Assembly: GCF_000953675.1 (NCBI RefSeq)
Contig: NZ_LN679998.1
Span: 2,358,102-2,422,101 of the forward strand
Length of the DNA stretch: 64,000 nt
DNA from: Paraclostridium sordellii
GTDB taxonomy: Bacteria; Bacillota; Clostridia; Peptostreptococcales; Peptostreptococcaceae
Direction: 5' to 3'
Below the pieces are notes generated by a model. It made no database searches. It saw nothing but the letters and a program-made list of their open reading frames with translations, and was not told where the DNA came from. Within the stretch, counting starts at the first letter, position 1, and the number at the start of each line of letters is the position of its first letter. Made by a program: the position numbers and the translations under genes. Positions 7,953 to 15,673 of this stretch are shown piece after piece.

Positions 7953-8675
7953 TTAGTTTTCCTTCAAAGTTAACTTGTAACCTAATCCTTTTATATTTTT
8001 TATGTGCTTAGGTTTTGATGGATTATCTTCTATTTTCTCTCTTAATCTCCTTATATGAACCATTATTGTATTGTCATATCCTATAAAATCATCTCCCCAT
8101 ACTTCATCGCAAAACTTTTCTTTGCTTATAATTTGTTCTAGATGTTTTGCCATATATAAAAACATTTTAAACTCTTTAGCTTTAAGCTCTATAGTTTTTC
8201 CATTTTTTTTGACTTCTACACTATCTTCATCTATTTCAAATGGTCCAAATACCAATTTTTCCTTTGTATCTTCATCTTTTTTAGTTTCTAACATAAGATT
8301 TTTTTTAAGATTCAATTTTATTCTAAGTGCAACTTCTTTTGGGCTAAATGGCTTTGTTATGTAATCATCTGCTCCTAATGCTAGTCCTAATACTCTATCC
8401 ATTTCTTCAGTTTTAGCTGACAAAAATAGTACTGGAACTTGAGAGATTTGCCTAATTTCTTTAAAAACTTCATACCCCTCTTTATCCGGTAGCATAATGT
8501 CTAATACAACAATATCTATATCATTATTTTTAAATATATTTATAGCTTCATTTCCTGTTTCTGCTTTATATACATTTTTAAAACCTTCTTTATTTAATAC
8601 AGTACCTAAAAGCTTTAATATATCTATTTCATCATCTACTAATAAAATATTTTTTTCCTTTATTGTTGTTTCCAA
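7953..8675 (-). CDS. OmpR/PhoB-family response regulator
   Basis: 240 residues: receiver domain (about 8-125) with acidic pocket DDE, phospho-acceptor Asp in VLDIMLPDKEGYE, and the conserved Lys in TKPFSP; winged-helix DNA-binding domain (about 145-238) ending KIEDNPSKPKHIKNIKGLGYKL. The start is TTG at 8675 with a strong GGAGGTGA; no ATG fits. It lies directly before the kinase gene. Likely target: the ABC operon promoter at about 11.6 kb, where direct repeats are seen. Confidence 0.92.
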   Translation of the reverse strand: METTIKEKNILLVDDEIDILKLLGTVLNKEGFKNVYKAETGNEAINIFKNNDIDIVVLDIMLPDKEGYEVFKEIRQISQVPVLFLSAKTEEMDRVLGLALGADDYITKPFSPKEVALRIKLNLKKNLMLETKKDEDTKEKLVFGPFEIDEDSVEVKKNGKTIELKAKEFKMFLYMAKHLEQIISKEKFCDEVWGDDFIGYDNTIMVHIRRLREKIEDNPSKPKHIKNIKGLGYKLTLKEN

Positions 8676-8705
8676 TTAAATCACCTCCATAACATTTCTT
8701 TATAT

Positions 8706-8734
8706 ATATTACCCAATATATGTAATATTTACAA
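8706..8734 (-). promoter_or_regulatory. promoter of the regulator-kinase operon
   Basis: Minus strand: -35 TTGTAA (8734-8729), 17-base spacer, -10 TAATAT (8711-8706). Confidence 0.55.
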
Positions 8735-8770
8735 ACAAAGCTACTTTAATAAATTTCTGCTTTTATATAA

Positions 8771-8810
8771 AAATAATAAACTATAGTTATATAACTATAG
8801 TTTATTATTT
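8771..8810 (-). terminator. terminator of the ABC transporter operon
   Basis: A perfect 40-base palindrome (20-base arms AAATAATAAACTATAGTTAT) just after the last transporter gene. It separates the ABC operon from the regulator-kinase operon. Confidence 0.8.
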
Positions 8811-8815
8811 TTATT

Positions 8816-9838
8816 CTATCTATTTAAAAATTTTTTAAATACATATATATTAGCTAAAATTCCCATTAATAATATAAATATCAAAATAACATATCCTAAA
8901 CTTATTATTCCTAGGTTTTGCCCAAATATCTGTATATTTCCCATATAATTTCCAATAAACATTTGTGGATTCATAAGTAAATCTATATAGTTTGAATAGC
9001 TAATTACACTTAATAAGTCTCTTGGTAAAAACTTAATTAAAGTAAGCAATTTACCAATTACTAAAAATACAGTTATTGAAACTATAGATTCAACTGAATT
9101 TTTACTTATAAAAGAAAATAAACTTGAAAATATACTTATACTTATAAATATAATAGTCATGGTCATTATATTTATAACAGTATAGGAGTTAATAGTCATT
9201 GGCTTTAATACTGCAACAACATCAACAATTCTATATGCTTGAAGATTTCCATTTAAGGGTTGCCCATATTGAGTATAGGTTATTGCTCCTACTACTATTA
9301 AATACATTAAATATATTAATATAGGCATTATTATAGCTAAATTAAGTTTAGAAAATAATGCTTTATATTTATTTTTACTAGATAAAATAATTGAATCTAC
9401 ATTAGATAGTTTTTCATCAGTGTATATACCTGAAAAAATATATATACATATGCCAACTATAATAAATCCAGAAAAAATATTACTTGCCCTAAAGTTAAAA
9501 ACTTTATAAAAATTTATATCTTTGTATTCTTTACCTTCATCATTTTTTAATTTTTCTTTTGCCATATCTGACATTGACTTACTTAAGATATCAACATTTT
9601 TATTATTATTTATTTGTAAAGATTTAAGTTGATTAACTTTATCATCTAATTTACTATTTGCTATTACTGATTTTTCTCTTGTATCTTGAATATAATTTCC
9701 TTTATTATCTATATATGAATTTTCTGTTTCTAAATCAGGTTTTATAAAACTCATCATAGTGCATAAAAGCACTAAAATTATTCCTGATATTATTATTGAT
9801 TTATTTTTTAGTAACTTTTTTATTTCCCAATTAAACAT
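8816..9838 (-). CDS. ABC-2 type transporter permease
   Basis: 340 residues. A first transmembrane helix (about 13-33), a soluble extracellular region (about 35-120), then five or more hydrophobic segments (around 125-145, 165-190, 215-245, 255-275, 310-332). This is the layout of ABC-2 permeases that export peptides or drugs or protect against antimicrobial peptides. Last gene of a three-gene operon behind the ATPase (10664-11551) and the smaller permease (9903-10661). AGGAGGT lies before the ATG. The substrate cannot be read from the sequence. Confidence 0.8.
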   Translation of the reverse strand: MFNWEIKKLLKNKSIIISGIILVLLCTMMSFIKPDLETENSYIDNKGNYIQDTREKSVIANSKLDDKVNQLKSLQINNNKNVDILSKSMSDMAKEKLKNDEGKEYKDINFYKVFNFRASNIFSGFIIVGICIYIFSGIYTDEKLSNVDSIILSSKNKYKALFSKLNLAIIMPILIYLMYLIVVGAITYTQYGQPLNGNLQAYRIVDVVAVLKPMTINSYTVINIMTMTIIFISISIFSSLFSFISKNSVESIVSITVFLVIGKLLTLIKFLPRDLLSVISYSNYIDLLMNPQMFIGNYMGNIQIFGQNLGIISLGYVILIFILLMGILANIYVFKKFLNR

Positions 9839-9902
9839 TTTTTACCTCCTAAAGATAATTTCATATTTCTAATGATTTGATTAATATAAACTAATGTAAA
9901 AA

Positions 9903-10661
9903 TTATCTTTCTTGTAAAAAACCTTTATTTGTAAGTTTATATAATATATAACTTCCTAAAATAACTATAACTAAAAATACTACAAATGATATGGGTGATA
10001 ATCCATACCTTACAAGTTCTGAGCTATACATTCCAAATAAAGGTGTATATCCAAGTATTTTTTCGCTTATAAAACTACTTGCTATATATGGTACTCCCAT
10101 TATAATTCCACCTAAGAAAAATGGAACTATAGCCTTGTTGCTTATAGAAGATAACCATAATCCTAATTGAGCAAATAAAAATGATCCTAATATTATAGTA
10201 AAAGACATTATAACTAACATTTGTAAAACCGTTAAGTTTGATCCACTATTTCCAAAGTACCAAATGTTTTTTATAGGCATGTCTAGTCCTTTAAAATTAT
10301 TTCCAACTATTATTTTTAAGCTCATAACTGCAAGCATAGATAAGTTTATTAAACTTGCAATAATTCCATAAGCTATACTTTTAGCTAAAACAATTTTATT
10401 TTTTCCATTTTTAGTACACTTTATTATAGACTCCATATTTGAACTATATTCTAATACAAAACTACCAGCAAATACACTAAACATTAATATTCCCATTAAA
10501 GGGGCTAACCCATAGAATTTACTAAATAAATCTCCATAACTATCTGCTAAACTAAAGTTTCTAACACTTATATATCCTAATAATAAAGATAATATCCAAA
10601 ATACCATTAATCCTTTTTTCTTTATTATTTTTTTTAATTCTGAGTTTATAATATTATTCAT
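9903..10661 (-). CDS. ABC-2 type transporter permease
   Basis: 252 residues with six hydrophobic segments (about 18-36, 50-70, 95-117, 145-170, 180-200, 222-243). It starts two bases after the ATPase stop codon, with GGGAGGT inside the ATPase's last codons, so translation is coupled. It would form the membrane channel together with the second permease. Confidence 0.8.
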   Translation of the reverse strand: MNNIINSELKKIIKKKGLMVFWILSLLLGYISVRNFSLADSYGDLFSKFYGLAPLMGILMFSVFAGSFVLEYSSNMESIIKCTKNGKNKIVLAKSIAYGIIASLINLSMLAVMSLKIIVGNNFKGLDMPIKNIWYFGNSGSNLTVLQMLVIMSFTIILGSFLFAQLGLWLSSISNKAIVPFFLGGIIMGVPYIASSFISEKILGYTPLFGMYSSELVRYGLSPISFVVFLVIVILGSYILYKLTNKGFLQER

Positions 10662-10663
10662 TT

Positions 10664-11551
10664 TTATACCTCCCTAGCATCTTCTAAGTCAAAATAAAAC
10701 ATATAAACATCTTCAAATCTAGGCTCTATACTCTTAGCTTTAAAATCTGTTATTTCAATTTCACTTATAACTCTAAGTTCTATATCACTTATTCCACGTT
10801 GTATGTTAACTACTTTATATTTATTTTGTATCTTATAAACTTCATCTTCACTTTCAACTGTTATACTATAAACCTTACCTCTCATATCATCTAATATTTC
10901 TTTATGTGTTCCTTGAAGTAAAACTTTACCATCCTTAATCATAATAGTTTCTTTAGCAACCGATTCTATATCCGAAATTATATGAGTTGATAAAATTACT
11001 ATTGTCTCCTTACCTATCTGAGATAATAAATTTCTAAATCTAGCTCTTTCTTGAGGGTCAAGCCCTGCTGTTGGCTCATCTAGTATAAGTACTTTAGGAT
11101 CATTTAAAAGTGCTTGTGCTATACCAACTCTTCTTTTCATTCCGCCTGAAAATTTTGAAATAGCTTTATTTCTAACCTCATAAAGTCCTACTAAATTTAA
11201 AAGTTTGTCCGTTTTTATTTTAGCTTCATCTTTTCTCAATCCTTTAAGCGCTCCAATATATAATAAAAAGTCCTTCGCACTAAAGTTTTTATATGCATCA
11301 AAATCTTGTGGTAAATATCCAACTACCTCTCTATATTTATCATCTAAAGAATTTATATCTTTTCCGTTATAAAGTATTTTTCCACTAGTTGGACATTTAA
11401 GTGTAGCTATTTGTTTCATTAAAGTCGTTTTTCCCGCTCCATTTGGTCCAAGTAAACCATAAACTCCACTTTCTAGTGTTAAGTTTATATTTTCATTTGC
11501 ATTTTTGTGTTTATATGATTTAGTTAAATTTACAATTTCTAATTTATTCAT
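10664..11551 (-). CDS. ABC transporter ATP-binding protein
   Basis: ATPase subunit of about 295 residues: Walker A GPNGAGKTT, Q-loop (LPQDFD), signature FSGGMKRR, Walker B VLILDEPTAGLD, H-loop STHI. The last 80 residues are a C-terminal accessory domain. The frame opens at 11563, but the codons there contain the ribosome site GGAGGT, so ATG 11551 (MNKLEI) is the start. It heads the operon ATPase-permease-permease. The start region lies in a 14-bp inverted repeat (see the separate entry), and three AATCTTAA-like repeats lie upstream. Confidence 0.92.
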   Translation of the reverse strand: MNKLEIVNLTKSYKHKNANENINLTLESGVYGLLGPNGAGKTTLMKQIATLKCPTSGKILYNGKDINSLDDKYREVVGYLPQDFDAYKNFSAKDFLLYIGALKGLRKDEAKIKTDKLLNLVGLYEVRNKAISKFSGGMKRRVGIAQALLNDPKVLILDEPTAGLDPQERARFRNLLSQIGKETIVILSTHIISDIESVAKETIMIKDGKVLLQGTHKEILDDMRGKVYSITVESEDEVYKIQNKYKVVNIQRGISDIELRVISEIEITDFKAKSIEPRFEDVYMFYFDLEDAREV

Positions 11552-11552
11552 A

Positions 11553-11604
11553 ATTACCTCCATATACTTAATTCGTTGTTATGTTTATATTATATGGAGG
11601 TAAT
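11553..11604 (-). promoter_or_regulatory. 14-bp inverted repeat over -10 region and ribosome site of the ABC operon
   Basis: Arms ATTACCTCCATATA (11553-11566) and its exact complement (11591-11604), 24 bases apart. The 3' arm in RNA contains the GGAGGT of the ATPase gene. The upstream arm contains a TATAAT (11594-11589), so the repeat could be a DNA operator; if transcription starts further upstream it could be an RNA hairpin that hides the ribosome site. Confidence 0.55.
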
Positions 11605-11642
11605 CTTAATCCATTATAAACTCAATCTTAAATAATCCTTAA
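11602..11642 (-). promoter_or_regulatory. direct repeats, probable response-regulator binding site
   Basis: AATCTTAA at 11602 and 11624 (exactly 22 bases apart) and AATCCTTAA at 11634. Direct repeats one or two helical turns apart are typical of OmpR-family sites. They cover the position of the -35 box, which is a poor match (ATAATG), as expected for an activated promoter. Confidence 0.45.
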
Positions 11643-11649
11643 ATAAATT

Positions 11650-11695
11650 AAAATAAAAAGTGAGGTTTAAAATTTTAAACCTCACTTTTTATTTT
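11650..11695 (-). terminator. terminator of the YitT gene
   Basis: Near-palindromic stem of 22-23 bp around GTGAGGTTTAAAA / complement, A- and T-flanked; the stop codon of the YitT gene overlaps its edge. Confidence 0.85.
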
Positions 11696-12566
11696 AATTT
11701 ATTAATTTTTTTCTTATTACATGCTCTATTGAAGTTTTTTCTATATTGTGACTATCCGCTAAATAACTAGTTTCTATTATTGCATTACTATCTATTTCTA
11801 AAATATTTTTCTTTAATGTAGGATATGTGAATTTATCAGTTATACATAATATAACTTTAGATTTTTTACCTAAATATCCACCATAACCTTCTAAATAAGT
11901 TATTGAAATTCCAAGATTATTTATAATATGTTCTCCTATCTCCTTACTTTTGTTAGAAATTACAATTATAGACCTTCCTTGGTTAAAACCATCTAGTATA
12001 AGATCTACAAGTTTAGTCATTATATATATAATAGTCAATGAAAACATAGCACTTTCTATGCTAAATACTATTGCAGTTATAACTAAAACTATAATATTTA
12101 TACTCATTAAAAATGTAGATACAGGTACCTTAAACTTTTGATTTGCCCAAATTGCTAACATTTCACTTCCATCTATTGCGCCTCCAAATTTAATAACTAT
12201 TCCTGCTCCAAGACCAAGTGCTACTCCTCCATAAATAACTATAAGAAATTCTGATGTTGTTACAGGTGGTACAGGAGTTAATAAATATAAGAATATAGAA
12301 GAACATAGATTTGCCCATAATGTCTTAAATAAAAACATTTTATCAAATGATTTTGATGTAAATAGTAAAATAGGTATGTTAAATATAAGTAACAATATAA
12401 ACATAGGTATATCTGTTAAGGAATGTATTATTACCGATAAAGCCGTTGTCCCACTGTCAACCATTCCATTTGGAGATAAAATTAATTCAAGTCCCATAGC
12501 TACAATTAAAGCTCCTATAGCTATCATTATTAGTTCATAAGTTATCCTCAGTTGTTTTCTTATCAT
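11694..12566 (-). CDS. YitT family membrane protein (DUF161 + DUF2179)
   Basis: 290 residues: five transmembrane helices in the first 190 residues, with the typical GALIVAMGLELILSPNGMVDSG and GLGAGIVIKFGGAIDGSEML motifs, then a soluble C-terminal DUF2179 domain (about 205-285). GAGGTGA precedes ATG 12566; the GTG at 12575 is inside that site. Function of the family is unproven; it is often called a predicted transporter. Single-gene unit. Confidence 0.9.
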   Translation of the reverse strand: MIRKQLRITYELIMIAIGALIVAMGLELILSPNGMVDSGTTALSVIIHSLTDIPMFILLLIFNIPILLFTSKSFDKMFLFKTLWANLCSSIFLYLLTPVPPVTTSEFLIVIYGGVALGLGAGIVIKFGGAIDGSEMLAIWANQKFKVPVSTFLMSINIIVLVITAIVFSIESAMFSLTIIYIMTKLVDLILDGFNQGRSIIVISNKSKEIGEHIINNLGISITYLEGYGGYLGKKSKVILCITDKFTYPTLKKNILEIDSNAIIETSYLADSHNIEKTSIEHVIRKKLIN

Positions 12567-12662
12567 ATTAGTCACCTCTTACTTTTTATGATTTATATTT
12601 ACTCTAAATACATGATACCTCAAATTAACAAAATATTCAAGAATTTTCTGATAATTGATTTT

Positions 12663-12704
12663 AAATATATATTAAGTTTCATACTTTCAACTTAATATAT
12701 ATTT
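12663..12704 (-). terminator. terminator of the phosphodiesterase gene
   Basis: Sixteen-base arms AAATATATATTAAGTT / complement followed by T-rich sequence on the minus strand. Confidence 0.6.
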
Positions 12705-12712
12705 ATTTAAAC

Positions 12713-13984
12713 TTACTTAATTATATCAAATGCAGTTCCATCTATATTTTTCATATCTATATTAAAAATTTTCATTATTGTAGGAGCTTCATCAACTAAA
12801 TTACCTTTATTTAATATTACATTTTCTTTTATACTTGGTCCTTTAGCTATAAAAGGAGGTTTATCTCCTTTATGAGGAAGATGTCCATGTGTTGCTAAAC
12901 AGTATTTATAATTGCTATTATCCACAGACTTACTTATATCACCACATACATCATTATTAAAAGCTATACCAGGCTTTCCTTCTAACACAAACTCTGCATC
13001 ACAGTCTAATTTATATTGTTTTTTTAATTCATTTTTGTTAAATATTTTTTCTATCCCAAATTCTTCATACTCCATCATCTCTTTTAGTATGTCTTCTAAG
13101 TAACTTATGCACCCTTTATCTTTTACAATTATATGAGTAGAAATCCCGGCAGATTTACATATCGCTTTATAATCTATAATCTTTCCATTTTCATCTACAT
13201 CTATTAATCCTTTTTCTTTTAATATTATGTTTGGACTTATAAGTTTATTTACTTCTAATTGTCCATGATCTCCAAGTATTATAAAATTAGTATCTTCGTA
13301 CACCTTAACTTCTTTTAAGGCTTTTATTATTCGTCCTATCCACTCATCATATTTTGGAAAACAATTTATAACTTCTTTTTCATAAAGCCCATGCTGATGT
13401 CTTGTATGGTCTAAGTAGGCTAAATGAATTAACATTAACTCTGGTTTATATTCTTTTATTATATCTTCTGCACAACTAACCCCAAATTCATCTAAAAATG
13501 GTTCCCTATTCCAATTTATTATATGTGAATACTTAGGATATACAGTCTTCATAAGATGTTTGCTACAACTGTTGTCGTATACTTTAAAATGATCTTCATT
13601 TTCATCTTTAGTCCATATTTCAGCTATATTGTGATCTGATTTGCAACCTCCAGTAACTGGCCATAATATAGTTGATGTAGTTATATTATTTTTTTTAGCT
13701 AAATCTATAATAGTATCACATTTTATATCTTTACTATACCAATACCACTCTGGCATTTTTTCATTTAATTCTAATTTCTCATTATGCCCTATACCATGTT
13801 TATCTGGGTATACTCCACTTACTATAGTAGTGTGACATGGATAAGTTAGTGTTGGATATATACAGTTTATATTTTTTACTATAGATGCATTTTTTAATAT
13901 TTTTTTAAAATTAGGTAATTCTTCTAAAAACTTTATGTCGCTAGTAAATAAAGAGTCAATTGATATTACTACTGCTCTACTCAT
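12713..13984 (-). CDS. type I phosphodiesterase / nucleotide pyrophosphatase family protein
   Basis: 423 residues of the alkaline-phosphatase superfamily (NPP branch), which hydrolyses phosphodiester or pyrophosphate bonds with two metal ions. Seen: VVISIDSL with the first metal Asp; PTLTYPCHTT with the Thr nucleophile (about residue 45); YLDHTRHQHG; ILGDHGQ; THGHLP. These supply the Asp/His metal ligands. There is no signal peptide, so it should act in the cytoplasm, unlike most secreted NPP enzymes. AGGAGA lies before the ATG. A long inverted repeat (14004-14058) lies in its leader. Substrate unknown. Confidence 0.87.
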   Translation of the reverse strand: MSRAVVISIDSLFTSDIKFLEELPNFKKILKNASIVKNINCIYPTLTYPCHTTIVSGVYPDKHGIGHNEKLELNEKMPEWYWYSKDIKCDTIIDLAKKNNITTSTILWPVTGGCKSDHNIAEIWTKDENEDHFKVYDNSCSKHLMKTVYPKYSHIINWNREPFLDEFGVSCAEDIIKEYKPELMLIHLAYLDHTRHQHGLYEKEVINCFPKYDEWIGRIIKALKEVKVYEDTNFIILGDHGQLEVNKLISPNIILKEKGLIDVDENGKIIDYKAICKSAGISTHIIVKDKGCISYLEDILKEMMEYEEFGIEKIFNKNELKKQYKLDCDAEFVLEGKPGIAFNNDVCGDISKSVDNSNYKYCLATHGHLPHKGDKPPFIAKGPSIKENVILNKGNLVDEAPTIMKIFNIDMKNIDGTAFDIIK

Positions 13985-14003
13985 TTTTTATTCTCCTAAA
14001 TTT

Positions 14004-14058
14004 ATAATTTTATATAACCATGATATTATTTTGTTATTTTATGGTTATATAAAATTAT
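14004..14058 (-). promoter_or_regulatory. 18-bp inverted repeat upstream of the phosphodiesterase gene
   Basis: Arms ATAATTTTATATAACCAT (14004-14021) and exact complement (14041-14058), 19 bases apart, ending six bases before the AGGAGA site. Leader hairpin or operator. Confidence 0.5.
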
Positions 14059-14138
14059 AACATAAATTTTGAATGTTTTTTCAACAGGGCGGTATATCTA
14101 TTAATTTAACTTTATATCATATATTTTTTCAAAGTAAC

Positions 14139-14167
14139 TTGTAATACAATATAGTAAATGCTATACT
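14139..14167 (+). promoter_or_regulatory. promoter of the padR operon
   Basis: -35 TTGTAA (14139-14144), 17-base spacer, -10 TATACT (14162-14167); start near 14174, about 45 bases before the ATG. Confidence 0.6.
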
Positions 14168-14190
14168 ATATTCATTCTATATTGTATAGC
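14144..14190 (+). promoter_or_regulatory. probable PadR operator
   Basis: ATACAATATAG (14144-14154) and its exact complement CTATATTGTAT (14177-14187), plus nested GCTATAC (14160-14166) / GTATAGC (14184-14190). The dyads cover the spacer, -10 box and start site, as expected for autorepression. Confidence 0.5.
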
Positions 14191-14219
14191 AAGATAGCTT
14201 AATTATTTAGGAGGTCATT

Positions 14220-14558
14220 ATGAATTCAACTCAAATGTTAAAAGGTATACTTCAGGGCTGCCTTCTTGCTATAATTTCAGAAGAAGAAATTTATGGTTAT
14301 GAGATGGTAAAAAAGCTAAAAAAATATGGATTTGATATGGTTAGTGAAGGCAGTATATATCCTTTACTTATTAGAATGAAAAAAGAAGATTTAGTAACTA
14401 CCATAACAAAAGCTTCTGCTAGTGGCCCTAAAAGAAAATATTATTTAATAACAGATAAGGGGCGTGAACAACTTTTATCGTTTATAAAAGATTGGGAGAA
14501 TCTTTCATTATGTGTAGAGAATCTTTTAAAGAATAACAGAAATTTACAAGGGAGATGA
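14220..14558 (+). CDS. PadR family transcriptional regulator
   Basis: 112 residues with the PadR winged helix: MLKGILQGCLLAIISEEEIYGYEMVKKL, then SEGSIYPLLIRMKKEDLV, then GPKRKYYLITDKGREQL. Short (PadR-s2) type. It forms an operon with the HAAS membrane protein downstream, a pairing seen in many Firmicutes in which PadR represses its own operon. The first codons follow TTAGGAGGT. The inducer is unknown. Confidence 0.9.
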   Translation: MNSTQMLKGILQGCLLAIISEEEIYGYEMVKKLKKYGFDMVSEGSIYPLLIRMKKEDLVTTITKASASGPKRKYYLITDKGREQLLSFIKDWENLSLCVENLLKNNRNLQGR

Positions 14559-14563
14559 TTTAT

Positions 14564-15298
14564 ATGAGTCTATCAAAAGAAGGAGAAAAATTTATATTAG
14601 ATCTTAATGCTTATTTAGTAGCCTCAGGCAAAAACGAAGAAGAAATTAAAGAATTTATAGAACAAGCAGAAGATCATCTAGAATTGGGAGAAAAAGAAGG
14701 AAAAACTGTAGAAGATATATTCGGATGTTCCCCTATGGAATATGCAAAATCAATTGAAAAAGAACTTTCCTTTGATAAAAAAAGTATTCTTTCAATAGGA
14801 TTACTTGTTTTATTTTTTATTTTTACATGGACTTTTTTAAATAATCTGTCTGAAACAGTACCGTCTTATTCATTATTGGAAGCGGTTGGAATTCCAATTA
14901 TATTCCTTTTATCTATATCATTAGTAATATATTCATTTAGAAAGTTTGCTTTCGATGATCAAAAACTTAAAGTAATTAGTTTATCAGTGTTCGTTTTTCA
15001 GGTTTTAGCATTTATCGTTATTGGTTTAATTTCAAAAGATATGCCAAAAGTAATTATACTTACAGATAGTTTAATAAAAATTTTAGTACTTTTACTTTTA
15101 TTTATATCTATTTTAGTTGGAATTAAATCTAAATCATTAATTTATACTCTATTACCATTTATAATGAATTTAACTGGTATTTTAAATCATACAACAAGTC
15201 TAAACTTAAATAATGAAAGCTCCTTAGCATTTACTATACTTGGAATTTTAATATTTATAGTTGATACTAAATTTAGAACAAAAGAAATTAATAAATAA
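14564..15298 (+). CDS. HAAS-domain (DUF1700-like) membrane protein
   Basis: 244 residues. The first 65 form a HAAS-type helical domain (KEGEKFILDLNAYL, EEEIKEFIEQAEDHL, KSIEKEL), followed by six transmembrane helices. ATG 14564 is correctly spaced from AAGGGAG; the overlapping ATG at 14555 (ATGA with the padR stop) is too close. Such proteins accompany PadR regulators and probably act as membrane sensors or modulators of envelope stress (inference). Confidence 0.8.
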   Translation: MSLSKEGEKFILDLNAYLVASGKNEEEIKEFIEQAEDHLELGEKEGKTVEDIFGCSPMEYAKSIEKELSFDKKSILSIGLLVLFFIFTWTFLNNLSETVPSYSLLEAVGIPIIFLLSISLVIYSFRKFAFDDQKLKVISLSVFVFQVLAFIVIGLISKDMPKVIILTDSLIKILVLLLLFISILVGIKSKSLIYTLLPFIMNLTGILNHTTSLNLNNESSLAFTILGILIFIVDTKFRTKEINK

Positions 15299-15325
15299 AA
15301 GAGAGGATTCATCCTCTCTTTTATT
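15297..15325 (+). terminator. terminator of the padR operon
   Basis: Stem AAAAGAGAGGAT / ATCCTCTCTTTT with two-base loop and T run. Confidence 0.85.
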
Positions 15326-15542
15326 TATTAACTTCTCGAATTCTCAAGCATGTTATTTGTAGTATGTAAAAATTTTTTAACCTTTATTTTTTATGTTAAT
15401 AATCTTATACTTAATAAAGTTTTATTTAATACATTTTTATTTAAACCTTTTAACCTTAGTATATATCTATTTTTTATAATAATATAAATATTCTTTTCTT
15501 CAAATTTCCTATTTAATTCATCTCTAATTTAATACTTTCTTA

Positions 15543-15577
15543 AACATGTTAAATTAAAATTTAACATGTTCTTAACA
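15543..15577 (+). promoter_or_regulatory. Pho-box-like direct repeats and palindrome before the Na/Pi symporter
   Basis: TTAACA at 15561 and 15572, spaced by five bases (11-base period), is the core format of PhoP boxes. The first copy also lies in a 13-bp palindrome (AACATGTTAAATT, 15543-15555, with 15558-15570). A possible -10 (TAATAT, 15597-15602) follows 20 bases downstream. The rest of the 15299-15673 interval shows nothing else. Confidence 0.45.
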
Positions 15578-15673
15578 AAAGATGTCGAATTTTCTGTTAA
15601 TATGTTAGCGTACATAAAAAAAGTAAGAATTGCGAAAATAAGAAAATAAACTTTTTTTGAGGAGGCGACAATT

